Of a stretch of DNA of 64,000 bases, positions 52,073-60,868 are shown piece after piece. The notes beneath the pieces were generated by a model that saw nothing but the letters and a program-made list of their open reading frames with translations, was not told where the DNA came from and made no database searches. The position numbers and the translations under genes are program-made. This stretch comes from JADLHS01 sp036274115 (lineage in GTDB: Bacteria; Verrucomicrobiota; Verrucomicrobiia; Limisphaerales; JADLHS01): the NCBI GenBank assembly GCA_036274115.1, contig DASUGI010000208.1, forward strand, positions 1 to 64,000. Direction: 5' to 3'. Every line of letters starts with the position of its first letter. Position 1 is the first letter of the stretch.

Positions 52073-54010
52073 ATGGCAAAAGTATTGGGCATCGATTTGG
52101 GAACGACGAACTCGTGCATGGCCGTGATGGAAGGCGGCGAGCCGCTCGTTCTGGAAAACTCTGAAGGCAAGCGCACCACGCCCAGCGTCGTCGCCTTCAC
52201 CAAGAGCGGCGAACGCATTGTTGGCGACGCCGCCAAGCGCCAGGCTGTGACCAACTCGCGCAACACCATTTATTCCATCAAGCGTTTCATGGGCCGCAAG
52301 TTCGATGAAGTGCAGGAAGAGACCAAGCGCATGCCTTACAAGGTCGTGAAGGCGAGTAACGGCGATTGCGCGGTTGAAGTGGAAGTCGAGGGCAAGACCA
52401 AACAATTCTCTCCGCCCGAAATCTCTGCAATGATTCTTTCCAAGCTCAAGGCGGATGCGGAAACGCGTCTTGGGGAGAAGATCACGCAAGCGGTCATCAC
52501 CGTTCCCGCTTACTTCAATGACTCGCAACGTCAGGCGACGAAAGACGCCGGCCGCATCGCGGGGCTCGAAGTGCTTCGCATCATTAACGAGCCCACAGCG
52601 GCGTCACTCGCTTACGGTCTCGACAAGAAAAAGGACGAGAAGATCGCCGTTTACGACCTGGGTGGTGGCACGTTCGATATTTCGGTTTTGGAAATCGGCG
52701 ATGGCGTGTTTGAAGTCAAAGCCACCAATGGCGACACCCACCTCGGCGGTGACGACTGGGACAACAAGTTGATGGATTGGATTCTTGACGAGTTCAAGAA
52801 GGACTCGGGCATGGACCTCCGCAAGCAGCCGGACGCGCTTCAACGCATCAAGGAAGAAGCCGAGAAAGCCAAGATCGCGCTTTCCAGTTCTTCGTCCTAC
52901 GACATCAACCTGCCGTTCATCACGGCGGACGCGAGTGGGCCGAAGCACATCCAGAAAAATCTCACGCGCGCGAAGATGGAGCAGCTCACGGACGATTTGT
53001 TTGAGCGCACCATCAAGCCCGTCCAGGCGTGCTTGAAGGATGCCGGTCTAAGTGCTGACAAGATTGACGAGCTCGTGCTGGTCGGCGGTATGACGCGCAT
53101 GCCGCGTGTGGTTGAGACCGCGCGCAAGCTCGTGAACAAGACGCCGCATCAAGGCGTGAATCCGGACGAAGTCGTTGCGGTGGGTGCCGGCATTCAAGGT
53201 GGTGTGCTCAAGGGTGAAGTGAAGGACGTGCTCCTGCTGGACGTGACGCCGTTGTCGCTCGGCATCGAGACGCTGGGTGGCGTGTTCACCCGGCTCATCG
53301 AGCGCAATACCACGATTCCCACGCGCAAGTCGGAAATCTTTTCGACCGCGAGCGACAATCAGCCGGGCGTGGAAATCCACGTGCTCCAGGGTGAACGCCA
53401 GTTCTCGAAGGACAACAAGACCATCGGCAAGTTCCACTTGACCGACATCCCGCCGGCCCCGCGCGGTGTGCCGCAGATCGAAGTGACCTTCGACATCGAT
53501 GCCAACGGCATTTTGCACGTCGGTGCGAAGGACCTCGGTACGGGCAAGGAACAGAAGATCACGATCACGGCCAGCAGCGGTCTCTCGAAGGACGAAGTCG
53601 AGAAGATGCGCAAGGACGCCGAAGCGCACGCGGAGGAGGACAAGGCCCGCCGCGAGGAAGTCGAAACGCGCAACGAGGCGGACAACGCAGTGTATCGCAC
53701 CGAGAAGATGCTCAAGGAAAGCGCCGACAAGATTTCCGGCGACGACAAGAGCAAGATCGAGAAGGCCGTGGCCGACGTGAAGGAAGCGCTTAAGGGCAGC
53801 GATGCTGCCGCCATCAAGTCCGCCAGCGAGAAGCTCAATGAAGCCTGGCAATCCGTCAGCGCGGAGCTTTACAAGAAAGCGGCCGAGCAGGCCAAGGCGG
53901 GCGGCACGCAATCCGGCAGCAGCGCCGGCGGCGAAGCCAAGCCCGACGACAAAGGCAAGAAGGACGAAGGTCCAATCATTGACGCCGAAATCGTCGACGA
54001 GAAGAAATAA
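52073..54010 (+). CDS. dnaK: Molecular chaperone DnaK (Hsp70)
   Basis: 645 residues, full length. ATPase domain: LGIDLGTTNSCMAVMEG (phosphate 1), IAVYDLGGGTFDISVLE (phosphate 2) and VLVGGMTRMPRV (adenosine). A substrate-binding domain with LLDVTPLSLGIETLGGVFTRLI and a C-terminal helical lid with an acidic, Gly-rich tail ending DDKGKKDEGPIIDAEIVDEKK. It folds proteins in the cytoplasm with DnaJ and GrpE, not seen here. A strong terminator follows, then groES and groEL. Confidence 0.97.
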   Translation: MAKVLGIDLGTTNSCMAVMEGGEPLVLENSEGKRTTPSVVAFTKSGERIVGDAAKRQAVTNSRNTIYSIKRFMGRKFDEVQEETKRMPYKVVKASNGDCAVEVEVEGKTKQFSPPEISAMILSKLKADAETRLGEKITQAVITVPAYFNDSQRQATKDAGRIAGLEVLRIINEPTAASLAYGLDKKKDEKIAVYDLGGGTFDISVLEIGDGVFEVKATNGDTHLGGDDWDNKLMDWILDEFKKDSGMDLRKQPDALQRIKEEAEKAKIALSSSSSYDINLPFITADASGPKHIQKNLTRAKMEQLTDDLFERTIKPVQACLKDAGLSADKIDELVLVGGMTRMPRVVETARKLVNKTPHQGVNPDEVVAVGAGIQGGVLKGEVKDVLLLDVTPLSLGIETLGGVFTRLIERNTTIPTRKSEIFSTASDNQPGVEIHVLQGERQFSKDNKTIGKFHLTDIPPAPRGVPQIEVTFDIDANGILHVGAKDLGTGKEQKITITASSGLSKDEVEKMRKDAEAHAEEDKARREEVETRNEADNAVYRTEKMLKESADKISGDDKSKIEKAVADVKEALKGSDAAAIKSASEKLNEAWQSVSAELYKKAAEQAKAGGTQSGSSAGGEAKPDDKGKKDEGPIIDAEIVDEKK

Positions 54011-54014
54011 ATCC

Positions 54015-54056
54015 AACTGACACGCTGAGAGATTTTCGGCGTGTCAGTTTTGTTTT
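54015..54056 (+). terminator. Rho-independent terminator after dnaK
   Basis: A perfect 11-bp stem, AACTGACACGC at 54015-54025 and GCGTGTCAGTT at 54039-54049, is followed by a T-rich tract (TTTTGTTTT). It lies five bases after the dnaK stop and separates dnaK from the groESL unit. Confidence 0.92.
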
Positions 54057-54130
54057 CCATGAATTTTCCCACCGCTTGGGCGGCGGGAGTTACTTAAGCA
54101 GTTAACAAACAAACCAACAGAACAGAAACT

Positions 54131-54424
54131 ATGGCACTGAACATTAAACCCCTCGGAGATCGTCTCCTCGTTGAACCGGTCGAAGAGAAGGAAACCAAAA
54201 AGGGCGGCATCATCATCCCCGATTCCGCCAAGGAAAAACCCCAGGAGGGCATTATCCGCGTGCTCGGCACCGGCAAGGTCAATGACGACGGCAAGAAAGT
54301 CGATTGGGAAGTGAAAGTCGGCGACCGCGTGCTGTGCAGCAAGTACGGTGGCACGGAAATCAAACTCGACGGCAAGGAATACAAACTCCTCGGTTCGGAT
54401 GACATCCTGGCCATCTTGAACTAA
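54131..54424 (+). CDS. groES: Co-chaperonin GroES
   Basis: 97 residues, usual length. Starts NIKPLGDRLLVEPVEEKETKKGGIIIPDSAKEK (shown in parts: KPLGDRLLVEP; GGIIIPDSAKEKP), which contains the mobile loop. The Gly-rich roof and DILAIL C-terminus are intact. It caps the GroEL ring in the cytoplasm. No CIRCE element or clear Shine-Dalgarno site was seen upstream. groEL starts 42 bases later. Confidence 0.96.
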   Translation: MALNIKPLGDRLLVEPVEEKETKKGGIIIPDSAKEKPQEGIIRVLGTGKVNDDGKKVDWEVKVGDRVLCSKYGGTEIKLDGKEYKLLGSDDILAILN

Positions 54425-54466
54425 CTGAACTCTCAACAATCAACCATCAACTGAAGACTCATTACT

Positions 54467-56107
54467 ATGGCAGCAAAACAACTTTTATTTGATGAGGCAG
54501 CCCGCCAGGCGATTCTGCGTGGCGTCACCAAGCTCTCTCGCGCAGTCGTCGCGACGCTCGGCCCGAAAGGCCGCAACGTCGTGCTCGACAAAAAATTCGG
54601 TTCGCCGACGGTGACCAAGGACGGTGTCACGGTGGCGAAGGAAATTGAACTGGAAGACCCATACGAAAACATGGGCGCCCAGATGGTGCGCGAAGTCGCG
54701 AGCAAGACCAGCGACAACGCGGGCGACGGCACGACCACTGCAACGGTGTTGGCCGAATCCATCTATCGCGAAGGACTGAAGTTCGTCACCAGCGGTGCGA
54801 ACCCGATCGGCATTCAACGCGGCATCAACAAGGCCGTCGAAGCCGCCGTCGGTCAGCTCGACAAGATCGCCAAGAAGGTCAAGGACAAGGAAGAGATCAA
54901 GCAGGTCGCGACCGTGTCCGCCAACTGGGACAACACCATTGGCGAAATCATCGCGGATGCGATGGACAAGGTCGGCAAGGACGGCACGATCACGGTGGAA
55001 GAAGCCAAGTCCATCGAAACGACCCTCGACGTGGTCGAAGGTATGCAGTTCGACAAGGGCTATCTCTCACCCTACTTCGTCACCAATGCCGAGAGCATGG
55101 AAGCGAAGCTGGACGACGCTTACATCCTGAACTTCGAAAAGAAGATCAGCTCGCTCAAGGACCTGCTCCCCGTGTTGGAGAAGGTTGCCAAGGTCGGCAA
55201 GCCGCTGTTGATCATCGCGGAAGAAGTTGAAGGCGAAGCCCTCGCGACGCTCGTCGTGAACAAGCTCCGTGGCACGATCAACGTTTGCGCGGTGAAAGCT
55301 CCTGGCTTCGGCGACCGCCGCAAGGCCATGTGCGAAGACATCGCCATCCTCACTGGTGGCAAGTTCATCAGCGAAGACCTCGGTGTGAAGCTCGAGAGCA
55401 TCACGCTTGAAGACCTCGGCCGCGCCAAGAGCATTGTCGTGGACAAGGAAAACACCACCATCGTCGAAGGCAATGGCAAGTCCTCCGAGATTCAGGGCCG
55501 CGTGAATCAAATCCGCCGCCAGATCGAAGAGACCACCAGCGACTACGACCGTGAAAAGTTGCAGGAACGCCTGGCGAAGCTCGCCGGTGGCGTGGCTGTC
55601 ATCAATGTCGGCGCTGCGACCGAGTCCGAGATGAAGGAAAAGAAAGCCCGTGTCGAAGACGCGTTGCACGCGACCCGCGCCGCCGTTGAAGAAGGCATCG
55701 TGGCCGGTGGTGGTGTGGCGCTCATCCGCTGCATCGAGGCCATCGAAGGCGTCAAAGGCTCGAATGACGACGAAGCGATCGGTGTCAGCATCGTGAAGCG
55801 TGCCGTGGAAGCGCCGCTCCGCGCACTCGCCGCGAACGCTGGCGAAGAAGGCAGCGTCATCGTGGAAGCCGTCAAGAAGGCCAAGGGCAACCAGGGTTAC
55901 AACGTTGCGACTGGCGAGTACGAAGACCTCGTGAAAGCGGGTGTCGTTGATCCCAAGAAGGTCACACGCACCGCACTGCAAAACGCGGCTTCCATCTCCG
56001 GTCTGCTCCTCACCACGGAATGTCTCATCACCGAGATTCCGGAAAAGGAAAAGAAGACTCCCGCTGGCCACGGCCCTGAAGGCATGGGCGGCGGCATGGA
56101 TTACTAA
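54467..56107 (+). CDS. groEL: Chaperonin GroEL
   Basis: 546 residues, full length. Nucleotide motifs: VVATLGPKGRNVVLDKK and DGVTVAKEI, plus the catalytic GDGTTTATVLA. The apical and equatorial parts follow the family pattern (VEEGIVAGGGVALI, then TGEYEDLVKAGV). The tail is short: GPEGMGGGMDY, instead of a long GGM repeat. The double-ring ATPase folds proteins with GroES. It is followed by a hairpin and a terminator. Confidence 0.97.
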   Translation: MAAKQLLFDEAARQAILRGVTKLSRAVVATLGPKGRNVVLDKKFGSPTVTKDGVTVAKEIELEDPYENMGAQMVREVASKTSDNAGDGTTTATVLAESIYREGLKFVTSGANPIGIQRGINKAVEAAVGQLDKIAKKVKDKEEIKQVATVSANWDNTIGEIIADAMDKVGKDGTITVEEAKSIETTLDVVEGMQFDKGYLSPYFVTNAESMEAKLDDAYILNFEKKISSLKDLLPVLEKVAKVGKPLLIIAEEVEGEALATLVVNKLRGTINVCAVKAPGFGDRRKAMCEDIAILTGGKFISEDLGVKLESITLEDLGRAKSIVVDKENTTIVEGNGKSSEIQGRVNQIRRQIEETTSDYDREKLQERLAKLAGGVAVINVGAATESEMKEKKARVEDALHATRAAVEEGIVAGGGVALIRCIEAIEGVKGSNDDEAIGVSIVKRAVEAPLRALAANAGEEGSVIVEAVKKAKGNQGYNVATGEYEDLVKAGVVDPKKVTRTALQNAASISGLLLTTECLITEIPEKEKKTPAGHGPEGMGGGMDY

Positions 56108-56154
56108 GACGCCAAGAAACCCGCCTGCGTTCCGTACTGCGGGAACAGGCGTGG

Positions 56155-56225
56155 CGGTTTTCGTTCCGACGAAAACCGGAGGAACCGAACAACCCGGTCA
56201 GGCAACTGGCCGGGTTTTTGTTTTG
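56155..56225 (+). terminator. Hairpin and rho-independent terminator after groEL
   Basis: First a perfect stem CGGTTTTCGT-TCCG-ACGAAAACCG at 56155-56178. Then AACCCGGTCA / TGGCCGGGTT at 56191-56216 with one G-T pair, followed by TTTTTGTTTT. The second has the form of a classic terminator, the first is extra. Confidence 0.85.
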
Positions 56226-56328
56226 ATAGCGTTCGTTACGCTGTGACGAGCCCGAGCCCGGCAGCCGGAATACTTCGCCCCAGAAACTTTGCCCTCGCCA
56301 CAGCGGAACTGGTCGTTACTCTCCGCTC

Positions 56329-57234
56329 ATGAAACTTCATCGCCTTCCCGCGTTGGCTCTCTTCGTCTCTCTGAGCGTTCTGAGTTTGCCCGCGCAACCT
56401 GTGGTCACGGCAGCCTCGACAAACAAGACCACGAAGCACTGCCTCTGGGAAGTCAAAGGCAAGAGCAAAACCGTGTTCCTGCTGGGTTCATTGCATCTGA
56501 TGAAGAAGAACATGTATCCGCTCGATGCGCCCATTGAGAATGCCTACAAGAATGCCGACATCGTGGTTTTCGAAACCGACATGGCTGCGATGGAATCGCC
56601 AGAGTTTGCGCTGAAGTTGATGAAGGAGGCCACTTATCCGGAGGGAGAAACGCTGAAGAAGAACCTGCCGGAGGCCACTTACTCGATGCTGGTTTCGAAT
56701 CTGCAGGCCACCGTCGGCAGCGCCGAGCCATTTGAGAAATTCAAACCCTGGATGGTCGCGGTGACTCTCATCGCATTGGAACTGCAGAAGCTTGGTTTCT
56801 CTGCGGAGAAGGGGATCGATAAACATTTTTACGCTCGAGCCAGGGAGGACCAGAAATCGATTCAGGAGCTCGAAGCGCCAGAGGAGCAGTTGAAACTGTT
56901 GACGAGCCTCAACGACATTGAAGCTGGCGACTTCCTCGGCCAGTCCCTCAGCGAAATGGCGGTCTGGAGAACGCAGTTCAGTGCGATGGTTGAAGCCTGG
57001 CGAGTGGGAGACACGAAGGGACTGGAAAAGATCCTCACTGAATCCTTCGAAAGATATCCCGCCCTGGAGAAGAAATTCCTGACGAGCCGTAACGAAAAGT
57101 GGCTGGGCAAAATCGAAAAGCTTCTCCAGGGTGACAAGAATGTGCTGATCGTAGTGGGTGCTGCCCACCTGGCGGGAACAGACAGTGTTGTTGATCTGTT
57201 GACACGCAAAGGCTTCAAAGTGGAACAACGCTGA
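56329..57234 (+). CDS. TraB/GumN family protein, exported
   Basis: 301 residues. Signal peptide LPALALFVSLSVLSLPAQPVV. The TraB/GumN pattern is CLWEVKGKSKTVFLLGSLHLMKKNMYPL (in parts: FLLGSLHLM), NADIVVFETDM, the long helical middle, and LIVVGAAHLAGTDSVVDLLTRKGF near the end (GAAHLAG). The paired Gly-His motifs are thought to hold metals, and TIKI relatives are proteases. So a periplasmic metalloprotease role is possible but unproven here. Confidence 0.9.
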   Translation: MKLHRLPALALFVSLSVLSLPAQPVVTAASTNKTTKHCLWEVKGKSKTVFLLGSLHLMKKNMYPLDAPIENAYKNADIVVFETDMAAMESPEFALKLMKEATYPEGETLKKNLPEATYSMLVSNLQATVGSAEPFEKFKPWMVAVTLIALELQKLGFSAEKGIDKHFYARAREDQKSIQELEAPEEQLKLLTSLNDIEAGDFLGQSLSEMAVWRTQFSAMVEAWRVGDTKGLEKILTESFERYPALEKKFLTSRNEKWLGKIEKLLQGDKNVLIVVGAAHLAGTDSVVDLLTRKGFKVEQR

Positions 57235-57366
57235 GGGCTCGCGCAACGGCCGCTGAACCCACGTGTCAATTGCCTGGGCACCTTTTGGGTGTTCCTTTCG
57301 TGCTTTTCTCACGGCGCCAATATCCCGGGTCCAAGTGGCCTCTGCTTTGCTGTCGAAGCGGTGTTG

Positions 57367-57975
57367 ATGCAAAGGATGAAATTGACCCGGTTTTCAATTG
57401 GTGCGGGCTGGTGGCGCAGTCTTACGCTCTTCATGTTGATGCTGCTTACCGTGCAGTTCTTCCGCAGGGAGGTAGGCACTTTCTCGGTGGTGGAAGGCTT
57501 CAGCATGTATCCCACGTTCCTGCCCAATGACGTAGTGCAGGCACGAACGCTGCACGCGGAACTGCGGCGCGGGGACGTGGTCATCGTTGCCGACACCAAA
57601 GGAGAAGAGATGATCAAACGCGTCATTGGCTTGCCCGGAGAAACGGTGTCGCTCTTTCGCGGGTTCGTTTACATCAATCACCGCCGGTTGATTGAGCCCT
57701 ACCTTCCGAAATTCACGTATACCTTCAAACGTGACGAGAGTTCCGAGCGCAGTGTTTCCTGGCCGCTGGGGGCCGGACAATATTTTGTCCTCGGGGACAA
57801 CCGCCTGCATAGCGCGGACAGCCGGCACTACGGCCCGCTCGCGCGACATCAGATTCTCCGCATCGTCGATACGCCGGCGAATACGCGGCCCGAACTCAGT
57901 GATATCATCCTGTTGGAAAGCGGTGAGGTGTTACGCATCGGGCCGTCGGAACAACAACGAGCTGCGACACCGTAG
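57367..57975 (+). CDS. lepB: Signal peptidase I (S26)
   Basis: 202 residues from ATG 57367; ATG 57376 is an alternative. One N-terminal membrane helix (SLTLFMLMLLTVQFF). Catalytic Ser in VEGFSMYPTFLPND (about 46) and general-base Lys in MIKRVIGLPGE (about 83). Box E: GQYFVLGDNRLHSADSRHYGPL. It removes signal peptides at the outer face of the inner membrane. This fits a cell that exports many proteins, as this window shows. It is short for the family but carries all boxes. Confidence 0.9.
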   Translation: MQRMKLTRFSIGAGWWRSLTLFMLMLLTVQFFRREVGTFSVVEGFSMYPTFLPNDVVQARTLHAELRRGDVVIVADTKGEEMIKRVIGLPGETVSLFRGFVYINHRRLIEPYLPKFTYTFKRDESSERSVSWPLGAGQYFVLGDNRLHSADSRHYGPLARHQILRIVDTPANTRPELSDIILLESGEVLRIGPSEQQRAATP

Positions 57976-58062
57976 CGACCTTCGAGATCAGAATCCTACT
58001 GAAGTGCAGTTCAGAGAACTTGCCACTTGCCGACGGAAAGAATCGGTGACTAACGTGTCCCG

Positions 58063-58884
58063 ATGAATCTGGAAGACCACCTCGGTGACATTATCCGCAA
58101 GGCTCGCCGGATGACGAACGTTCCCGCTGCGGCTGCCGCAAAGGCAGCGCGATTGACTGAGGCTGAACTCTCCTCGCTCGAAGACTCGGGGATATTCGCA
58201 AAGCAACCGGACTTTCAATCGCTCGCGGGCGGGATCGGTTTAAACCCGACCAAGCTGGAAAGCATCGCCAAAGGGTGGTTGCCGGCCAAATGCGATCTAA
58301 GAACGTGGCGACAGTTTCGTGTCGGCACGACGTCAGGCGATGGGATCACGGTAAATTGTTATCTGGCCTGGGACGAAACCACGCGGGAGGCCGCACTGTT
58401 TGATACCGGGTTTGAGGCGGCACCGATTCTCGATACCGTTGCGAAGGAAAAACTGCTCCTGCGCGATATCTTCATCACTCACTCGCATCACGACCATATC
58501 GCTGCCCTGGTCGATGTGCGGACCGCTTTGCCGCAGTGCCGGGTTCACGGTCATTCCCGGAAAGTTCCGGCCGAGCAAAGACTGAAAGCCGGTGAGACTT
58601 TTCAGGTGGGAAGATTGAAAATCGGCTATCGCGAAACCCCCGGCCACGCCGCTGATGGCGTCACCTACCTTATCAGTGATTGGCCAAATAATGTGCCGCA
58701 AGTCGCGATTGTCGGTGACACGATCTTCGCCGGCTCGATGGGCAGCGGGAATGATTCCTGGCAAGTGGCGCGACAAAAAGTGCGCGAACACATCCTCAGC
58801 CTGCCGCCCGACACGCTGCTGTGTCCCGGCCACGGCCCGCTCACCACCGTGGCGGAAGAGCAAGCCAACAATCCATTTTTTTGA
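58063..58884 (+). CDS. HTH / metallo-beta-lactamase fold fusion hydrolase
   Basis: 273 residues. An N-terminal Xre-like helix-turn-helix segment (EDHLGDIIRKARRMTN, then AAKAARLTEAELSSLEDSG) is fused to a glyoxalase-II-type metallo-beta-lactamase domain: THSHHDHIAAL (zinc site, about 139-147), then GHA (about 194), VGDTIF (about 219) and CPGHGP (about 256). The hydrolase is likely a thiolesterase/glyoxalase II. The HTH might allow self- or target-regulation, or might be a degenerate remnant. No partner genes nearby. It is convergent with the next exoprotein gene. Confidence 0.85.
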   Translation: MNLEDHLGDIIRKARRMTNVPAAAAAKAARLTEAELSSLEDSGIFAKQPDFQSLAGGIGLNPTKLESIAKGWLPAKCDLRTWRQFRVGTTSGDGITVNCYLAWDETTREAALFDTGFEAAPILDTVAKEKLLLRDIFITHSHHDHIAALVDVRTALPQCRVHGHSRKVPAEQRLKAGETFQVGRLKIGYRETPGHAADGVTYLISDWPNNVPQVAIVGDTIFAGSMGSGNDSWQVARQKVREHILSLPPDTLLCPGHGPLTTVAEEQANNPFF

Positions 58885-58905
58885 AGCCGCTTCATACGAG
58901 TGGAT

Positions 58906-59367
58906 TCACGGCTTGAACAGGCGATAGAAGCGGCTCCCGGCGGGTGGATTGAGGATGAGGTATTTGGTCGTGCCGTTATCCTGAATGCCAGTACTGACGT
59001 TGCTCCAGTTCAGTGACGCGACGTGGTTCGTGTTGTGCTGAAGCGTGAAACCCGCGGCCACCGACGGCCAGGAAATGACCGCCGTGTTGGTGGGAGTGAG
59101 CGTGATGGTCAGCAATGGCGCTTCGGGGGTTTGCACCAGCGAAAGCAAACTCCAAAAACCACTGTTCAATGAATAACCGCTGCCCCTGATCGTGCCGGCT
59201 TCGGGCTGACCAATCGTCCCGCTCACCGAATAAACAGCGCCAGTGCTCGTGCCACCGCCGCCATCAATCGTGTGCCAGGGGATGGAGAAGGATTGCGCTT
59301 GGGCGATGGTTGTAACCACAAATACGACGACCACGCCAATTTGGAGTTTTTGCAAAATGGTGTTCAT
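58906..59367 (-). CDS. Small exported protein with shared C-terminal module
   Basis: 153 residues. Signal peptide IGVVVVFVVTTIAQAQ, then a GGGGTSTGAVYSVSGTIGQPEAG segment (in parts: STGAVYSVSGTIGQ) seen in many verrucomicrobial exported proteins, and SGYSLNSGFWSLL. The last ~75 residues are the common exoprotein module (LLTITLTPTNTAVISW...GSRFYRLFKP). The plain size makes it a minimal carrier of the module. It ends 21 bases from the convergent HTH-MBL gene. Confidence 0.75.
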   Translation of the reverse strand: MNTILQKLQIGVVVVFVVTTIAQAQSFSIPWHTIDGGGGTSTGAVYSVSGTIGQPEAGTIRGSGYSLNSGFWSLLSLVQTPEAPLLTITLTPTNTAVISWPSVAAGFTLQHNTNHVASLNWSNVSTGIQDNGTTKYLILNPPAGSRFYRLFKP

Positions 59368-59375
59368 GGATTTGT

Positions 59376-60854
59376 TTATTGTCCAATTGTGACTGCCCCC
59401 CCGACAGCTTCCAACACCAGGGCTTTGCTGAGGTTATTGACGGTCTCAGCCGAGCTCCCCGGTTTCAGCTTGATAAATCCGCCGTAGGACGCGGCGGCAA
59501 CACCCTCGGCAAAGGTGTTGAAGGGGTTTGCAAAAGTTCCGTTCTCGCTTCCGACATATGAAAAGTGAACCCACGTATCCGAGCCAGTCACCCACTCCAC
59601 GGTGATGCTACCGGCACCCGAGGTAAACGGCCGCACTCGAATATAGGTTGCGAGCGACATCGAATTCGTGCCATCCGGCATCCAGAAAAGGGGCGGCGTG
59701 GTCGTGCCGCTGGTCCACAGTTGGTTGGCATCCTGCCCACGTTGCAGACTTGGTTGACCTTGGAGCCAGACGGACTGGCCGAGGCCCGCCCACTCGTAAA
59801 TGGTAAAATCAGGCTTGTGAACGACGTGCCAGATGCCAAGACCGCTGGTCGGTATGTTTGCGTCATACCCGGAACCCCAAGGACTCGTGCGCGTGCGGTA
59901 CTCGATCAGGAAGAACTCACCGGTGCCATGAGCCGGATCGTAAAGGATGATGGGCGCATCGGTCGCCGACAGTAACTGCGCCGCCGTGATGGACTCGATA
60001 CCCCCGGCACCAACGTTGCGGATGCGTGGTTCGACCCAGCCCAACTGTAACTTGTGCCAGGCATCGAGGCCAAAGGTCGCCATGTCGTCTGCGTTGGTAA
60101 TCGTGCAACTCATCAGGTTGTATTGGTTGCCATGACAAGTGACACTCCAGACTCCGTAGAGATCCTTGGTGCCTATGATATGACTCACCTCATGGCAAAG
60201 AGTTCCAAAACTGACGCGTTGCGTGAGCAAGCCCACCGACATGCTGATCGCTTTGCTGGAGCCGGGCGGTACAAAGGGGAGAGAGTTCGTAGGCCCTGTA
60301 GGGTTGGCCCACCGGGCGGCCCCACTGTCGTTCGGTGTCAAATTGTCGAAAATCATGACCATCACTTCTGGCGCGGTGATTGTTCCGTCCTCATTGGCAT
60401 CGTACGGTGCAAAATTGAATCCAGCGGCAACGGCCGCGTTGATCGCAATACCTCCCCGGGCAACGTCGTTGGTCGTGGCCATCGCACGATCCGTGGCGTT
60501 GAGTTGCAGCGGACCAATGATGCCCGCGCCGGCGCGATTGAGGAAAAAACGGCCGTGAGAATTCTCCATAAAGAAACCGTTCACGCTGCGCACACCGGCC
60601 GGGGTGGTGTTGAAAAAGTTGAACACCAGGTCGTCATAGTAAGATGTGGGGTGTGCAAACGTGCCGGTGTTGGCAAGGTCCAGGAGGATTACCAGCGTGG
60701 GACGCGCGCCTAAAGCCAATTGTCCGTTCACCTTCATCTTCTGGTAGCCAAAGTCATCCAGCGTCACACCGCGGAGGTTGGTCGACATAACTGCGAGCAG
60801 CACGCCGAACGAAATCGCGGTGAGATTAGGCGTAAGTCTGGTGGACCATTTCAT
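59376..60854 (-). CDS. Secreted M6-type metallopeptidase-like protein
   Basis: 492 residues from ATG 60854 (MKWSTRLTPNL), with a signal peptide (LTAISFGVLLAVMSTNL). A zinc-peptidase motif HEVSH lies in FGTLCHEVSHIIGTKDLYGV (about residue 211-230), typical of the immune inhibitor A/M6 family, together with DANEDGTITAPEVM and LMSCTI (LMS, a met-turn-like). The C-terminal ~70 residues hold the EGVAAASYGGFIKLKPGSSAETVNNL motif of beta-helix-like repeats. It does not carry the shared module. It is probably an extracellular protease. Confidence 0.8.
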   Translation of the reverse strand: MKWSTRLTPNLTAISFGVLLAVMSTNLRGVTLDDFGYQKMKVNGQLALGARPTLVILLDLANTGTFAHPTSYYDDLVFNFFNTTPAGVRSVNGFFMENSHGRFFLNRAGAGIIGPLQLNATDRAMATTNDVARGGIAINAAVAAGFNFAPYDANEDGTITAPEVMVMIFDNLTPNDSGAARWANPTGPTNSLPFVPPGSSKAISMSVGLLTQRVSFGTLCHEVSHIIGTKDLYGVWSVTCHGNQYNLMSCTITNADDMATFGLDAWHKLQLGWVEPRIRNVGAGGIESITAAQLLSATDAPIILYDPAHGTGEFFLIEYRTRTSPWGSGYDANIPTSGLGIWHVVHKPDFTIYEWAGLGQSVWLQGQPSLQRGQDANQLWTSGTTTPPLFWMPDGTNSMSLATYIRVRPFTSGAGSITVEWVTGSDTWVHFSYVGSENGTFANPFNTFAEGVAAASYGGFIKLKPGSSAETVNNLSKALVLEAVGGAVTIGQ

Positions 60855-60868
60855 AATCACCCTCCGAA

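Noticed and set aside
53048..56071. Long minus-strand frames (322 and 334 residues) opposite dnaK and groEL
   Set aside because: Typical antisense frames of conserved GC-rich chaperone genes.
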